From positions 13,823,365-13,887,364 of the forward strand of contig CM026391.1 in the NCBI GenBank assembly GCA_014843695.1: DNA of 64,000 nt, in the 5' to 3' direction. A program made the position numbers and the translations under genes. The DNA is from Archivesica marissinica (Eukaryota > Mollusca > Bivalvia > Venerida > Vesicomyidae). The notes under the pieces were generated by a model. The model made no database searches. It was not told where the DNA came from and worked only from the letters and a program-made list of their open reading frames with translations. This document shows, piece after piece, positions 34,905 through 46,589 of this stretch. Each line of letters opens with the position of its first letter. Position 1 is the first letter of the stretch.

Positions 34905-37080
34905 CACATTTACCGGTATTACATATATACACAGTATTACATTTACCGGTATTACATATATACACAGTATTACATTTACCGGTATTACATATATACACAG
35001 TATTACATTTACTGGTATTACATATATACACAGTATTACATTTACCGGTATTACATATATACACAGTATTACATTTACTGGTATTACATATATGCGCAGT
35101 ATTACATTTACTGGTATTACATATATGCGCAGTATTACATTTACCGGTATTATATATATGCGCAATATTACATTTACCGGTATTACATATATACACAGTA
35201 TTACATTTACCGGTATTACATATATGCGCAGTATTACATTTACCGGTATTACATATATACACAGTATTACATTTACTGGTATTACATATATGCGCAGTAT
35301 TACATTTACCGGTATTACATATATACACAGTATTACATTTACTGGTATTACATATATACACAGTATTACATTTACCGGTATTACATATATACACAGTATT
35401 ACATTTACCGGTATTACATATATACACAGTATTACATTTACCGGTATTACATATATGTGCAGTATTACATTTACCGGTATTACATATATGCGCAGTATTA
35501 CATTTACCGGTATTACATATATGCGCAGTATTACATTTACCGGTATTACATATATACACAGTATTACATTTACCGGTATTACATATATGCGCAGTATTAC
35601 ATTTACCAGTATTACATATATGCGCAGTATTACATTTACCGGTATTACATATATACACGGTATTACATTTACCGGTATCATAGCATATATGCACATTATT
35701 ATATCTATCGGTATTACATATATGTACATCATACCATATATGCACATTATTACATCTACCGGTATTACATATATGTACATCATAGCATATATGCACATTA
35801 TTATATCTATCGGTATTACATATATGTACATCATACCATATATGCACATTATTACATCTATCGGTATTACATATATGTACATCATAGCATATATGCACAT
35901 TATTATATCTATCGGTATTACATATATGTACATCATACCATATATGCTATTATTACATCTATCGGTATTACATATATGTACATCATAGCATATATGCACA
36001 TTATTATATCTATCGGTATTACATATATGTACATCATAACATATATACACAGTATTACATTTACCGGTATTACATATCTGTACATCATAACATATATACA
36101 CAGTATTACATTTACCAGTATTACATATATGTACATCATACCATATATGCACAGTATTACATTTACCGGTATTACATATATGTACATCATAACATATATA
36201 CACAGTATTACATTTACCAGTATTGCATATATGTACATCATATACCATATATACACAGTATTACATTTACCGGTATTACATATATGTACATCATACCATA
36301 TATACACAGTATTACATTTACCAGTATTACATATATGTACATCATACCATATACGCACAGTATTACATTTACCAGTATTACATATATGTACATCATACCA
36401 TATACGCACAGTATTACATTTACCAGTATTACATATATGTACATCATACCATATACGCACAGTATTACATTTACCAGTATTACATATATGTACATCATAC
36501 CATATACGCACAGTATTACATTTACCAGTATTACATATATGTACATCATACCATATACGCACAGTATTACATATATGTACATCATAACATATGCACAGTA
36601 TTACATTTATCAGTATTACATATATGTACATCATACCATATACGCACGTAGTACATATATGTACATCATACCATATACGCACAGTATTACATATATGTAC
36701 ATCATACCATATACGCACATTATTACATTTACCAGTATTACATATATGTACATCATACCATATACGCACAGTATTACATTTACCAGTATTACATATATGT
36801 ACATCATACCATATATACACAGTATTACATTTACCGGTATTCCATATAGCGACTATTACATATATGCACATTACTACATGTGCCTGTATTACATATATTC
36901 ACGGTGTTACATATACACGCAGTGTTACCTATACCGGTATTACATATATGAATAATGTTACATATATGCGCACTATTACATATGCGTACATTATTAAATA
37001 TGTGCGCAATATTACATGCACATCCTTCGGTATTACATATATGCTCAGTATTACATTTCCGCACCGGTATTACATATCGT
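34905..37080 (+). repeat. 33-bp satellite grading into a 51-bp derivative
   Basis: 34905-35680 is 33-bp units (CAGTATTACATTTACCGG plus TATTACATATATACA). From ~35685 the unit gains 18 bases (CATCATACCATATATGCA) and becomes 51 bp, continuing to ~36850 with variants, then decays to 37080. Confidence 0.95.
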
Positions 37081-37307
37081 GCATAGTAGGCTAGTCTAAT
37101 AATTGTAATAACTCGATACATTTAAAGCGAGACAAGTTTGTCATATTTGTTTGAGTTAGACATAGTGTTTAGTTGCCCTATCAACAGTCGCCATCTTGTC
37201 TTACTAAACTGCGCACTCGACGCGTACACGAAGGATTGAGAACAGGAACTTTATGAATGACAATAATATCAAATTGACCGGTCAATTTCTGGCCAATATT
37301 TAACTTA

Positions 37308-37311
<4 letters not shown>

Positions 37312-37360
<49 letters not shown>

Positions 37361-37371
37361 TGTGCGTGCAT
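37312..37371 (+). repeat. TG / TGCG microsatellite
   Basis: A TG run followed by about ten TGCG units, ending at the SINE D fragment. Confidence 0.96.
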
Positions 37372-37485
37372 CAGCGTGAGCGACGCCTCCTGAAGAGATC
37401 AGACATTTAAAATGTTGGAGGATAGTGCAATTCCAGAGTCTCCTCTGGTTCTTTTATGCACCATGTAAAGCACTGACATGAAACA
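37372..37485 (-). mobile_element. SINE family D fragment (antisense body)
   Basis: Antisense match to the body (GCGACGCCTCCTGAAGAGAT, GGAGGATAGTGCAAT), adjoining a TG/TGCG microsatellite. Confidence 0.7.
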
Positions 37486-37597
37486 TCTGTTTAACATATC
37501 CACAGACGCCTGGGGTCTGGACAAGTGGATTCGGGTTCAAAACCAATCTTGTTTTTATTATTTTAACAACATTTTGATAAACCAGTCTAGGCTTGAC

Positions 37598-37693
37598 CAC
37601 AGGAACTTGAAATCTTTTTTTTAATAGAGGGTGTCCTAGGATAGAGGTCCGAGACCTTTTGGTGGCTTATGGATAACATTTCAAGTTCCTGTG
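37598..37693 (+). mobile_element. Foldback MITE with CACAGGAAC ends, one arm deleted
   Basis: 96 bp, same ends and right arm as 33924-34092, left arm mostly missing. Perfect 7-bp duplication GCTTGAC (37591-37597, 37694-37700). Confidence 0.86.
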
Positions 37694-37959
37694 GCTTGAC
37701 ACTATACATAAACAATTTTAGGCAATATTCAAGCATATTTAAAAATTACATCCAATCACTATCCGAATTGGTCCATATTATAGTGATTTTGAACCCGACT
37801 ACATTTGTTCAGACCCCAAGCGTCTGTGATTTGGACCGATACAGTGCATTAGTTGTTTATATTTAACTATAGAGTCATACCATGACCCACATGCTCTTGG
37901 ATGACGAGTGTAAATAAACACACTTCATCTGAAATGCATACTTGTTGCAACTTCTAGCG

Positions 37960-38137
37960 CTCTCTCTCTCTCTCTCCCCTCTCTCTCTCTCCCCTCTCTC
38001 TCTCTCTCCCCCTCTCTCTCCCCCCTCCTCTCCCCCCTCTCTCTCCTCTCTCTCCTCTCTCTCTCTCTCTCTCTCCCCCCTCTCTCCCCCCTCTCTCTCC
38101 TCTCTCCTCTCTCTCTCTCTCTCTCTCCTCTCGCTCC
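37960..38137 (+). repeat. CT-rich polypyrimidine microsatellite
   Basis: About 175 bases of CTCTCT interrupted by CCCC runs; only C and T apart from one or two bases near the ends. 38140-38580 is unique. Confidence 0.96.
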
Positions 38138-38583
38138 TGTTGTGTCAGGGGAGCGGTTCTGGCCCCAAGCTATGTTTTGTATATTTTTAATAATAGGCTT
38201 AACACTATACACAGCAACACATTTAAAGTGACATCCAAGTAAGTAAGTTTAAAAACTAGCATGTCATTGGTTTAAACATATTTATTTTCTATCATGTACA
38301 TGTTTACTTACAATGTCGTTAATAAACATGTGGTTGCTTGGATATCACCTAGAACTAGTTGTGTATTGACTGAAAATGATGTGTTTCTCCACATGGTTAT
38401 TGAGAATTCTCTATCTACTGTAAGAATGTAATATTAAGAAAATTTATAAATTAAATTTTACATAGATTATATGTCATTTACATAGATTATATGTCATTTA
38501 GACAATTCACTGGAAAGCATATTGCTACACTGTTTGATAAAAATTGATGTCTACATTAAAAAGAAATACGCCTGCAAATAAAA

Positions 38584-38655
38584 GGCTCCAGAGGGGATCG
38601 AACCCTCGACCTCCTGTTTACTAGACAGGCGCTCTAACCACTGAGCTATGGAGCC
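38584..38655 (-). tRNA. tRNA-Thr (anticodon AGT)
   Basis: Read on the minus strand this is a 72-nt complete cloverleaf. The acceptor arms GGCTCCA and TGGAGCC pair perfectly; the D arm is GCTC...GAGC; the anticodon stem CCTGT/ACAGG closes the loop CTAGTAA with anticodon AGT; the T arm is GAGGG-TTCGATC-CCCTC. A and B box promoters are intact (TAGCTCAGTGGTTAGAGC, GGTTCGATCC). A TTTT terminator follows at once on the minus strand. Unlike the many tRNA-like SINE heads around it, all stems pair and no SINE body follows, so it is probably functional. It lies in an intron of the plus-strand gene. Confidence 0.95.
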
Positions 38656-38789
38656 GATATGTATTTTATGTTTAAAAGGGATATTAAATACGATATATAC
38701 AATCGATATATGATGTAATGTCATAAAAGGATGGTAGGGTAATACTAGGGATGCATCAGTTGGATTAAGGGGACAAGCGGCATGTCTCT

Positions 38790-40782
38790 GAGAGGCATAA
38801 CAACAGGTGCCATTCCGGACAGTAATTCAGTAATAACAACAGGTGCCATTCCCGACAGTAATTCAGTAATAACAACAGGTGTAATTCCTGACAGTAATTC
38901 AGTAATAACAACAGGTGCCATTCCTGACAGTAATTCAGACATAACAACAGGTGCCATTCCTGACAGTAATTCAGTAATAACAACAGGTGCCATTCCTGAC
39001 AGTAATTCAGTAATAACAACAGGTACCACTCCTGACAGTAATTCAGGCATACCAACAGGTGCCATTCCGGGCAGTAATTTAGGCATACCAACAGGTGCCA
39101 TTCCGGACAGTAATTCATGCATATCAACAGGTGCCATTCCGGACAGTAATTCAGGCATATCAACAGGTGCCATTCCGGGCAGTAATTCAGGCATAGCAAC
39201 AGGTGCCATTCCTGACAGTAATTCAGGCATATCAACAGGTGCCATTCCGGGCAGTAATGCAGGCATAACAACAGGTGCCATTCCTGACAGTAATGCAGGC
39301 ATAACAACAGGTGCCATTCCTGATAGTATGCAGGCATAACAACAGGTGCCATTCCTGATAGTAATGCAGGCATAACAACATGTGCCATTCCTGACAGTAA
39401 TTCAGACACGACAAAAGGTGCCATTCCGGACAGTAATTCAGTAATAACAACAGGTGTAATTCAGTAAAAACAACAGGTGCCATTCCGGACAGTAATTCAG
39501 GCATAACAACAGGTGCCATTCCGGACAGTAATTCAGTAATAACAACAGGTGCCATTCCTGACAGTAATTCAGTAATAACAACAGGTGCCATTCCTGACAG
39601 TAATTCAGTAATAACAACAGGTGCCATTCCGGACAGTAATTCAGCATAACAACAGGTGCCATTCCGGACAGTAATTCAGTAACAACAACAGGTGCCATTC
39701 CTGACAGTAATTCAGTAATAACAACAGGTACCACTCCTGACAGTAATTCAGGCATACCAACAGGTGCCATTCCGGGCAGTAATTTAGGCATACCAACAGG
39801 TGCCATTCCGGACAGTAATTCATGCATATCAACAGGTGCCATTCCGGACAGTAATTCAGGCATATCAACAGGTGCCATTCCGGGCAGTAATTCAGGCATA
39901 GCAACAGGTGCCATTCCTGACAGTAATTCAGGCATATCAACAGGTGCCATTCCGGGCAGTAATGCAGGCATAACAACAGGTGCCATTCCTGACAGTAATG
40001 CAGGCATAACAACAGGTGCCATTCCTGATAGTATGCAGGCATAACAACAGGTGCCATTCCTGATAGTAATGCAGGCATAACAACAGGTGCCATTCCGGAC
40101 AGTAATTCAGGCATAACAACAGGTGCCATTCCGGACAGTAATTCAGACATAACAACAGGTGCCATTCCGACAGTAATTCAGTAATAACAACAGGTGCCAT
40201 TCCGGACAGTAATTCATGCATAACAACAGGTGCCACACCGGACAGTAATTCAGTCACGACAACAGGTACCATTCCGGACAGTAATTCAGTCACGACAACA
40301 GGTGCCATTCCGGACAGTAATTCATGCATAACAACATGTACCATTCCGGACAGTAATTCATGCATAACAACAGATGCCATTCCGGACAGTAATTCAGTCA
40401 CAACAACAGGTGCCATTCCGGACAGTAATTCAGTCACGACAACAGGTGCCATTCCGGACAGTAATTCAGCACGACAACAGGTGCCATTCCGGAGAGTAAT
40501 TCAGTTACGACAACAGGTGCCATTCGAGACAGTAATTCAGTCATAACAACAGGTGCCATTCCGGACAGTAATTCAGTCATAACAACAGGTGCCATTCCGG
40601 ACAGTAATTCAGTCACAACAACAGGTGCCATTCCGGACAGTAATTCATGCATAACAACAGGTGCCATTCCGGACAGTAATTCAGGCATAACAACAGGTGC
40701 CATTCCGGACAGTAATTCAGGCATAACAACAGGTGCCATTCCGGACAGTAATTCAGGCATATCAACAGGTGCCATTCCGGGC
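38790..40782 (+). repeat. 36-bp satellite with ~705-bp higher-order block, runs into gap 2
   Basis: Unit contains ACAACAGGTGCCATTCC and GACAGTAATTCAGG. A ~700-bp block is repeated: the unusual CTGATAGTATGCAGGC occurs at ~39320 and ~40025, with the same order of unit variants before it. Confidence 0.96.
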
Positions 40783-41782
40783 NNNNNNNNNNNNNNNNNN
40801 NNNNNNNNNNNNNNNNNNNNNNNNNNNNNNNNNNNNNNNNNNNNNNNNNNNNNNNNNNNNNNNNNNNNNNNNNNNNNNNNNNNNNNNNNNNNNNNNNNNN
40901 NNNNNNNNNNNNNNNNNNNNNNNNNNNNNNNNNNNNNNNNNNNNNNNNNNNNNNNNNNNNNNNNNNNNNNNNNNNNNNNNNNNNNNNNNNNNNNNNNNNN
41001 NNNNNNNNNNNNNNNNNNNNNNNNNNNNNNNNNNNNNNNNNNNNNNNNNNNNNNNNNNNNNNNNNNNNNNNNNNNNNNNNNNNNNNNNNNNNNNNNNNNN
41101 NNNNNNNNNNNNNNNNNNNNNNNNNNNNNNNNNNNNNNNNNNNNNNNNNNNNNNNNNNNNNNNNNNNNNNNNNNNNNNNNNNNNNNNNNNNNNNNNNNNN
41201 NNNNNNNNNNNNNNNNNNNNNNNNNNNNNNNNNNNNNNNNNNNNNNNNNNNNNNNNNNNNNNNNNNNNNNNNNNNNNNNNNNNNNNNNNNNNNNNNNNNN
41301 NNNNNNNNNNNNNNNNNNNNNNNNNNNNNNNNNNNNNNNNNNNNNNNNNNNNNNNNNNNNNNNNNNNNNNNNNNNNNNNNNNNNNNNNNNNNNNNNNNNN
41401 NNNNNNNNNNNNNNNNNNNNNNNNNNNNNNNNNNNNNNNNNNNNNNNNNNNNNNNNNNNNNNNNNNNNNNNNNNNNNNNNNNNNNNNNNNNNNNNNNNNN
41501 NNNNNNNNNNNNNNNNNNNNNNNNNNNNNNNNNNNNNNNNNNNNNNNNNNNNNNNNNNNNNNNNNNNNNNNNNNNNNNNNNNNNNNNNNNNNNNNNNNNN
41601 NNNNNNNNNNNNNNNNNNNNNNNNNNNNNNNNNNNNNNNNNNNNNNNNNNNNNNNNNNNNNNNNNNNNNNNNNNNNNNNNNNNNNNNNNNNNNNNNNNNN
41701 NNNNNNNNNNNNNNNNNNNNNNNNNNNNNNNNNNNNNNNNNNNNNNNNNNNNNNNNNNNNNNNNNNNNNNNNNNNNNNNNNN
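40783..41782. other. Assembly gap 2 (1,000 N)
   Basis: Exactly 1,000 N between the 36-bp satellite and the 63-bp satellite. The true length is unknown. Confidence 0.98.
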
Positions 41783-43630
41783 GCATTCATTCTATATATA
41801 CAATGTACAGAATAAAACAAATGCACACACTTGTATAATTATGCTGCATTCATTCTATATATACACTGTACAGAACAAAACAAATGAACACACTTGTATA
41901 ATTATGTTGCATTCATTCTATATATACAATGTACAGAACAAAACAAATGAACACACGCGTATAATTATGTTGCATTCATTCTATATATACAATGTACAGA
42001 ACAAAACAAATGAACACACTTGTATAATTATGTTGCATTCATTCTATATATACAATGTACAGAACAAAACAAATGAACACACTTGTATAATTATGTTGCA
42101 TTCATTCTATATATACACTGTACAGAACAAAAAATGAACACACTTGTATAATTATGTTGCATTCATTCTATATATACAATGTACAGAACAAAACAAATGA
42201 ACACACTTGTATAATTATGTTGCATTCATTCTATATATACAATGTACAGAACAAATGAACACACTTGTATAATTATGTTGCATTCATTCTATATATACAA
42301 TGTACAGAACAAATGAACACACTTGTATAATTATGTTGCATTCATTCTATATATACAATGTACAGAACAAATGAACACACTTGTATAATTATGTTGCATT
42401 CATTCTATATATACAATGTACAGAACAAATGAACACACTTGTATAATTATGTTGCATTCATTCTATATATACAATGTACAGAACAAATGAACACACTTGT
42501 ATAATTATGTTGCATTCATTCTATATATACAATGTACAGAACAAATGAACACACTTGTATAATTATGTTGCATTCATTCTATATATACAATGTACAGAAC
42601 AAATGAACACACTTGTATAATTATGTTGCATTCATTCTATATATACAATGTACAGAACAAATGAACACACTTGTATAATTATGTTGCATTCATTCTATAT
42701 ATACAATGTACAGAACAAAACAAATGTACACACGCGTATAATTATGCTGCATTCATTCTATATATACAATGTACAGAACAAAACAAATGAACACACTTGT
42801 ATAATTATGTTGCATTCATTCTATATATACAATGTACAGAACAAAACAAATGAACACACTTGTATAATTATGCTGCATTCATTCTATATATACAATGTAC
42901 AGAACAAAACAAATGAACAAACATGTATAATTATGTTGCATTCATTCTATATATACAATGTACAGAACAAAACAAATGAACAAACTTGTATAATTATGTT
43001 GCATTCATTCTATATATACAATGTACAGAACAAAACAAATGAACACACTTGTATAATTATGTTGCATTCATTCTATATATACAATGTACAGAACAAAACA
43101 AATGAACACACTTGTATAATTATGTTGCATTCATTCTATATATACAATGTACAGAACAAAACAAATGAACACACTTGTATAATTATGTTGCATTCATTCT
43201 ATATATACAATGTACAGAACAAAACAAATGAACACACTTGTATAATTATGCTGCATTCATTCTATATATACAATGTACAGAACAAAACAAATGAACACAC
43301 TTGTATAATTATGTTGCATTCATTCTATATATACAATGTACAGAACAAAACAAATGAACACACTTGTATAATTATGTTGCATTCATTCTATATATACAAT
43401 GTACAGAACAAAACAAATGAACACACTTGTATAATTATGTTGCATTCATTCTATATATACAATGTACAGAACAAAACAAATGAACACACTTGTATAATTA
43501 TGTTGCATTCATTCTATATATACAATGTACAGAACAAAACAAATGAACACACGCGTATAATTATGTTGCATTCATTCTATATATACAATATACAGAACAA
43601 AACAAATGAACACACTTGTATAATTATGCA
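41783..43630 (+). repeat. 63-bp satellite with a block of 58-bp units
   Basis: Unit contains TTGCATTCATTCTATATATA and ATGAACACACTTGTATAATT. Units at ~42230-42710 lack five bases (AACAAATG in place of AACAAAACAAATG) and form one continuous block of about eight, flanked by 63-bp units. Confidence 0.96.
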
Positions 43631-43774
43631 TAGTAAATATGATTTATGTCATTGTTTTGCACAATAAATGTTGAAGCAAATGGGTTGGGTCACAAGTTTT
43701 AACAATATTAGTTGCGGCCCTCACCAATTTCTTCTCACTGATTCTAATACTAGTATGTGTTTTACAATATTCAG

Positions 43775-43851
43775 ATGCAGCTGATTGTGTGAATGTGAGC
43801 ACATTAAATAACGTGAGAACTCCCGTCAAGCAACTGTTTGCTGCACCGCAG
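43775..43851 (+). CDS. Exon of the coiled-coil gene (first after the 27-kb repeat-filled intron)
   Basis: Acceptor ATATTCAG and donor GTAATA bound 77 bases, read as two bases plus 25 codons: ADCVNVSTLNNVRTPVKQLF then AAPQ. It ends in phase 0, matching the exon at 44432. The other two frames hit stops. Its entry phase requires one base from the preceding exon, whereas the last recognised exon (16159-16260) supplies two. It follows a 63-bp satellite by about 140 bases. Confidence 0.74.
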
Positions 43852-43904
43852 GTAATAATATGGGAGACTCCACTATTATAGGCCATCGTTTGTTCGTATA
43901 AAGG

Positions 43905-44045
43905 GGCCGAGCATTTGCTGTCGTTGATTTCAAATCACTGTCCCTCACTGTGTGAGTTCGAATTCCACTTGGTTGTCAGATTGTTTCAAGTGAGGCATCT
44001 ACCCAGCTGTCTAGCAGAAGGTGTTTGGTTCTACCAGGGTGTCCT
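43905..44045 (+). mobile_element. SINE-like element, family G, with tRNA-like head
   Basis: A tRNA-like head with box B (GAGTTCGAATTCC) is followed by the family G body (GCAGAAGGTGTTTGGTTCTA). It sits between two coding exons. Confidence 0.6.
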
Positions 44046-44069
44046 CTTTGTCTCATGTCTGCAACCGCT

Positions 44070-44272
44070 ATGTCAAAGTCGGTTATGACGATTTCTCCGG
44101 TTATATCAAATTCTCTGGTTATCTCAATGTCAGATCAAAGTCCCGTTTCAGACACTATCATTGTACATATAACAGGCTGCGTTTATATCGAATTTCGTTA
44201 AGTCAAGCTTCGGTTATGTCGAAGTATTTTGTTCAGTCTGACGGAATTAGACATAACGGATGTAGACTATAC
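44070..44272 (+). mobile_element. TA-flanked MITE (ACAGTCTACATCCG family), left end eroded
   Basis: Right end CGGATGTAGACTATA intact; the interior matches 14048-14222 (CGTTAAGTCAAGCTTCGG). The left end has a local duplication of the CTCCGGTTAT segment. Confidence 0.75.
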
Positions 44273-44431
44273 ATACAACAACAATTATGATGAATTACAT
44301 TTCATTGAAACAGATATGATATATCCATTTGAGTTGATGCATAACTTTTTAAAAAAGTATTTGAAGTGTACGAAGGCTGCTTGCATGCCAGTGTTACTAA
44401 AATGAAAACCAAATCTTGTGGATATATTTAG

Positions 44432-44497
44432 AGTGGAAAGAAAGTGAAGTTGCCAACATCAGCTGACAGCATAAAGATAAAGGAGCTTGAAAGAGAG
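44432..44497 (+). CDS. Exon of the coiled-coil gene (22 codons)
   Basis: The acceptor ATATTTAG and donor GTATGT bound 66 bases in phase 0 throughout. The peptide is SGKKVKLPTSADSIKIKELE then RE. Its basic, helical end leads directly into the coiled-coil region encoded by the next exon. Confidence 0.85.
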
Positions 44498-44687
44498 GTA
44501 TGTTTATAATGCTAAAATAGCTATCTCTAAGTATATACTGCCAAGTGCCAACCCCTCTCCGCAAGTGTTGCAGTAAATTACCATAACCACTTCTGTTAGT
44601 GTGAATGTCCGTAATAAGAAATAGTTCCGATATACTTTTCAAGTTAGTTTTTAAACTGATTCATTAGAATATATTACTTAATAATTG

Positions 44688-44930
44688 ATTGTCCGATTAG
44701 TGCAGTGGTTAGCGCGCTCGCTTCTCACAAATGCAACCCGGGTTTGATCCTCCGACTGGGAAGTATGTGTGATGGTACGAAGGTCGCCAGATTGGACAGG
44801 TGGGTTTTCTCCAGGTACTCCGGTTTCCTCCCACACGAATGATCAAATATACGCTTTCATCCGTGCCAACGAGAGTGATTAATATAAGTTGTTAAAACAT
44901 GCTTCGCAATCGTAAAATAAATATTGTTTA
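44688..44930 (+). mobile_element. tRNA-derived SINE, family C, full length
   Basis: Head GATTGTCCGATTAGTGCAG with box B GGGTTTGATCC, body GGTTTTCTCCAGGTACTCC, and tail ATATAAGTTGTTAAAACATG. TAATAATT flanks it on both sides. The body box resembles one shared by SINEs across many marine invertebrates (from memory). Confidence 0.88.
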
Positions 44931-45108
44931 TACCTAATAATTAACTGTTCAGAAAATAGCTAAAATCAAATGTACATCTAACCGCGTAGGAATACGAAAC
45001 GCAACCGGTGGCAGAGAAAACTCTTATCATTTATTGGAAGGTGTAGAAGAAAATCAGATCATCACCCGTGTTTTACAATAGTCTGCTACCTTTATGTCAA
45101 AACGGTCG

Positions 45109-45353
45109 TTAACCCTTTCAACACCACAGACCTCTAAATTGGCATACAAAAAAGTGTAGATCCAGATGAGCCGGCTCGTGACGAGCCGTCTCATCAGGAT
45201 CTGCACTTTTTTCAAGTAATATAACTATTTTTAGGGGAAAAAATTACCCATTTTGATAAATGAACTGATCCAAATGTAATTTTGTTATTAATTTATTGGT
45301 CTAAAAATATCATGGACCAGTCCATGTCAGTTACTTGGTGTTGAATGGGTTAA
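45109..45353 (+). mobile_element. TTAA-flanked MITE, family P1
   Basis: Nearly identical to 8623-8866, with TTAA on both edges and the same central hairpin. Confidence 0.87.
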
Positions 45354-45706
45354 TGAGCAACTTTTCTAATTTACCATTATCTGCTGGAATTGTTTGTTAC
45401 TGACTAAACATTTCTTTGGCCATTTAAGCCGAATCTCGGTCATTCTGTTTCATATTGTGAATGGCATTGCTGCATTGGAGACCTTTTTTTTTAACTCAAG
45501 TCCTGAGGGCTTGAACAGTATGGCTAGTTGGGAGAAGTTGTGTAGGCTTCAGTTTCCCCTATTTTGAGCTTGGTGAGAAGTGTTTTCATATAGAATTTCA
45601 ATTTATAGAGGATTTGTATATCATGATGTCCACCTAATCTGCATGTGTATTTTGAGCAATATTTGTGTGTGCGTGCATGCATTGTTATCGTTTTGTTTGT
45701 GTGTAG

Positions 45707-45911
45707 ATTCGTCGCTTGATCAAGGAACATGGGGACAAGGAGCGACTGTTGTCTCAAAAGGAGGCAGACTTCCGGAAACATGACAGCTTGTCATTCAAGG
45801 ATATTACTCACTTGAAAGATGAAGTGTGCCAGGCATTGGCTCACATGTTTGCTGACCTACATAAGCTGGACTCTCATGTCATCACGCTGGAGAACAATGT
45901 CTCTATCTATC
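45707..45911 (+). CDS. Exon of the coiled-coil gene, with duplicated donor region
   Basis: Acceptor GTGTGTAG and donor GTAAGT bound 205 bases: 68 codons plus one base. The peptide starts IRRLIKEHGDKERLLSQKEA and includes HLKDEVCQALAHMFADLHKL, with hydrophobic residues spaced 3-4 apart typical of coiled coil. The single leftover C joins AG of the exon at 48930 to make Gln. The last ~75 bases of the exon and its donor are repeated three more times downstream (45912-46181). Confidence 0.9.
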
Positions 45912-46181
45912 GTAAGTAGCTTTGTTTTGGCTCACATGCTGGCTGATCTATAGAAGCTGCACTTTCATGTCATCACACTGGAGAACAATGTCTCTATCGT
46001 AAGTGGCTTTGTTTTGGCTCACATGCTGGCTGACCTACAGAAGCTGGACTTTCATGTCATCACACTGGAGAACAATGTCTCTATCTATCGTAAGTGGCTT
46101 TGTTTTGGCTCACATGCTGGCTGACCTACAGAAGCTGGACTCTCATGTCATCACGCTGGAGAACAATGTCTCTAGTCTCTC
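45912..46181 (+). repeat. Array of exon end plus donor (87-92 bp, 3 extra copies)
   Basis: Three units each start GTAAGT and contain GGCTCACATGCTGGCTGA and GGAGAACAATGTCTCTA, the 3' end of the exon at 45707. Donors are at 45912, 45999, 46090 and 46182. The first unit has lost four bases (CTAT) before its donor. Confidence 0.95.
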
Positions 46182-46419
46182 GTAAGTAGCTTGGTTCAAA
46201 ACTGCCCCCAGAGAAGTCTGTCTGTTGATATATTAATATTAACCAATGTTGATTTACTGTACTTCACCAAACCAACAAGTGGAGGGTATCGCACCCGGGT
46301 CGCTCAGTATCCTCCTTCCATCCTTGGGGTGGCTCTATGCATACCAACCATATACAAACTATTATATCAGAATCGAAGACGGATGACATGCATTCACGGA
46401 CTTCCACTGATAAGTGAGA

Positions 46420-46480
46420 TACAGGGTTCCCTCTGTCTGAATTTCTGTCGCCAATTGAAAAAAACTGGAGCCAATCTATC
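46420..46480 (-). mobile_element. hAT-type MITE family 2 fragment
   Basis: One end only (CAGGGTTCCCTCTGTCTGAA, then TGTCGCCAATTG), antisense. The rest of 46182-46590 is unremarkable intron. Confidence 0.7.
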
Positions 46481-46589
46481 TAAGTGTTGATCACTTTCTT
46501 TATGGCATTGTCTATTATACCAAATACAAACTGATGCAACTTGTCTTTACTTTCAAATAGTTTGAAATGATCAATAGCAGAATACAACA

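Noticed and set aside
34800..36955. Several ORFs of 220-480 codons on both strands
   Set aside because: They are translations of the 33/51-bp satellite, whose unit lengths are multiples of three. Open in many frames at once.
37925..38212. Arg/Glu-rich 95-codon ORF
   Set aside because: Translation of the CT microsatellite on the minus strand.
38745..41826. Repeat proteins with 12-residue periods, some spanning N
   Set aside because: 36-bp satellite read-through; open on both strands, and some frames are made of N.
41841..43667. 339-codon ORF with a 21-residue period
   Set aside because: 63-bp satellite. No exon boundaries or sequence diversity expected of a protein.
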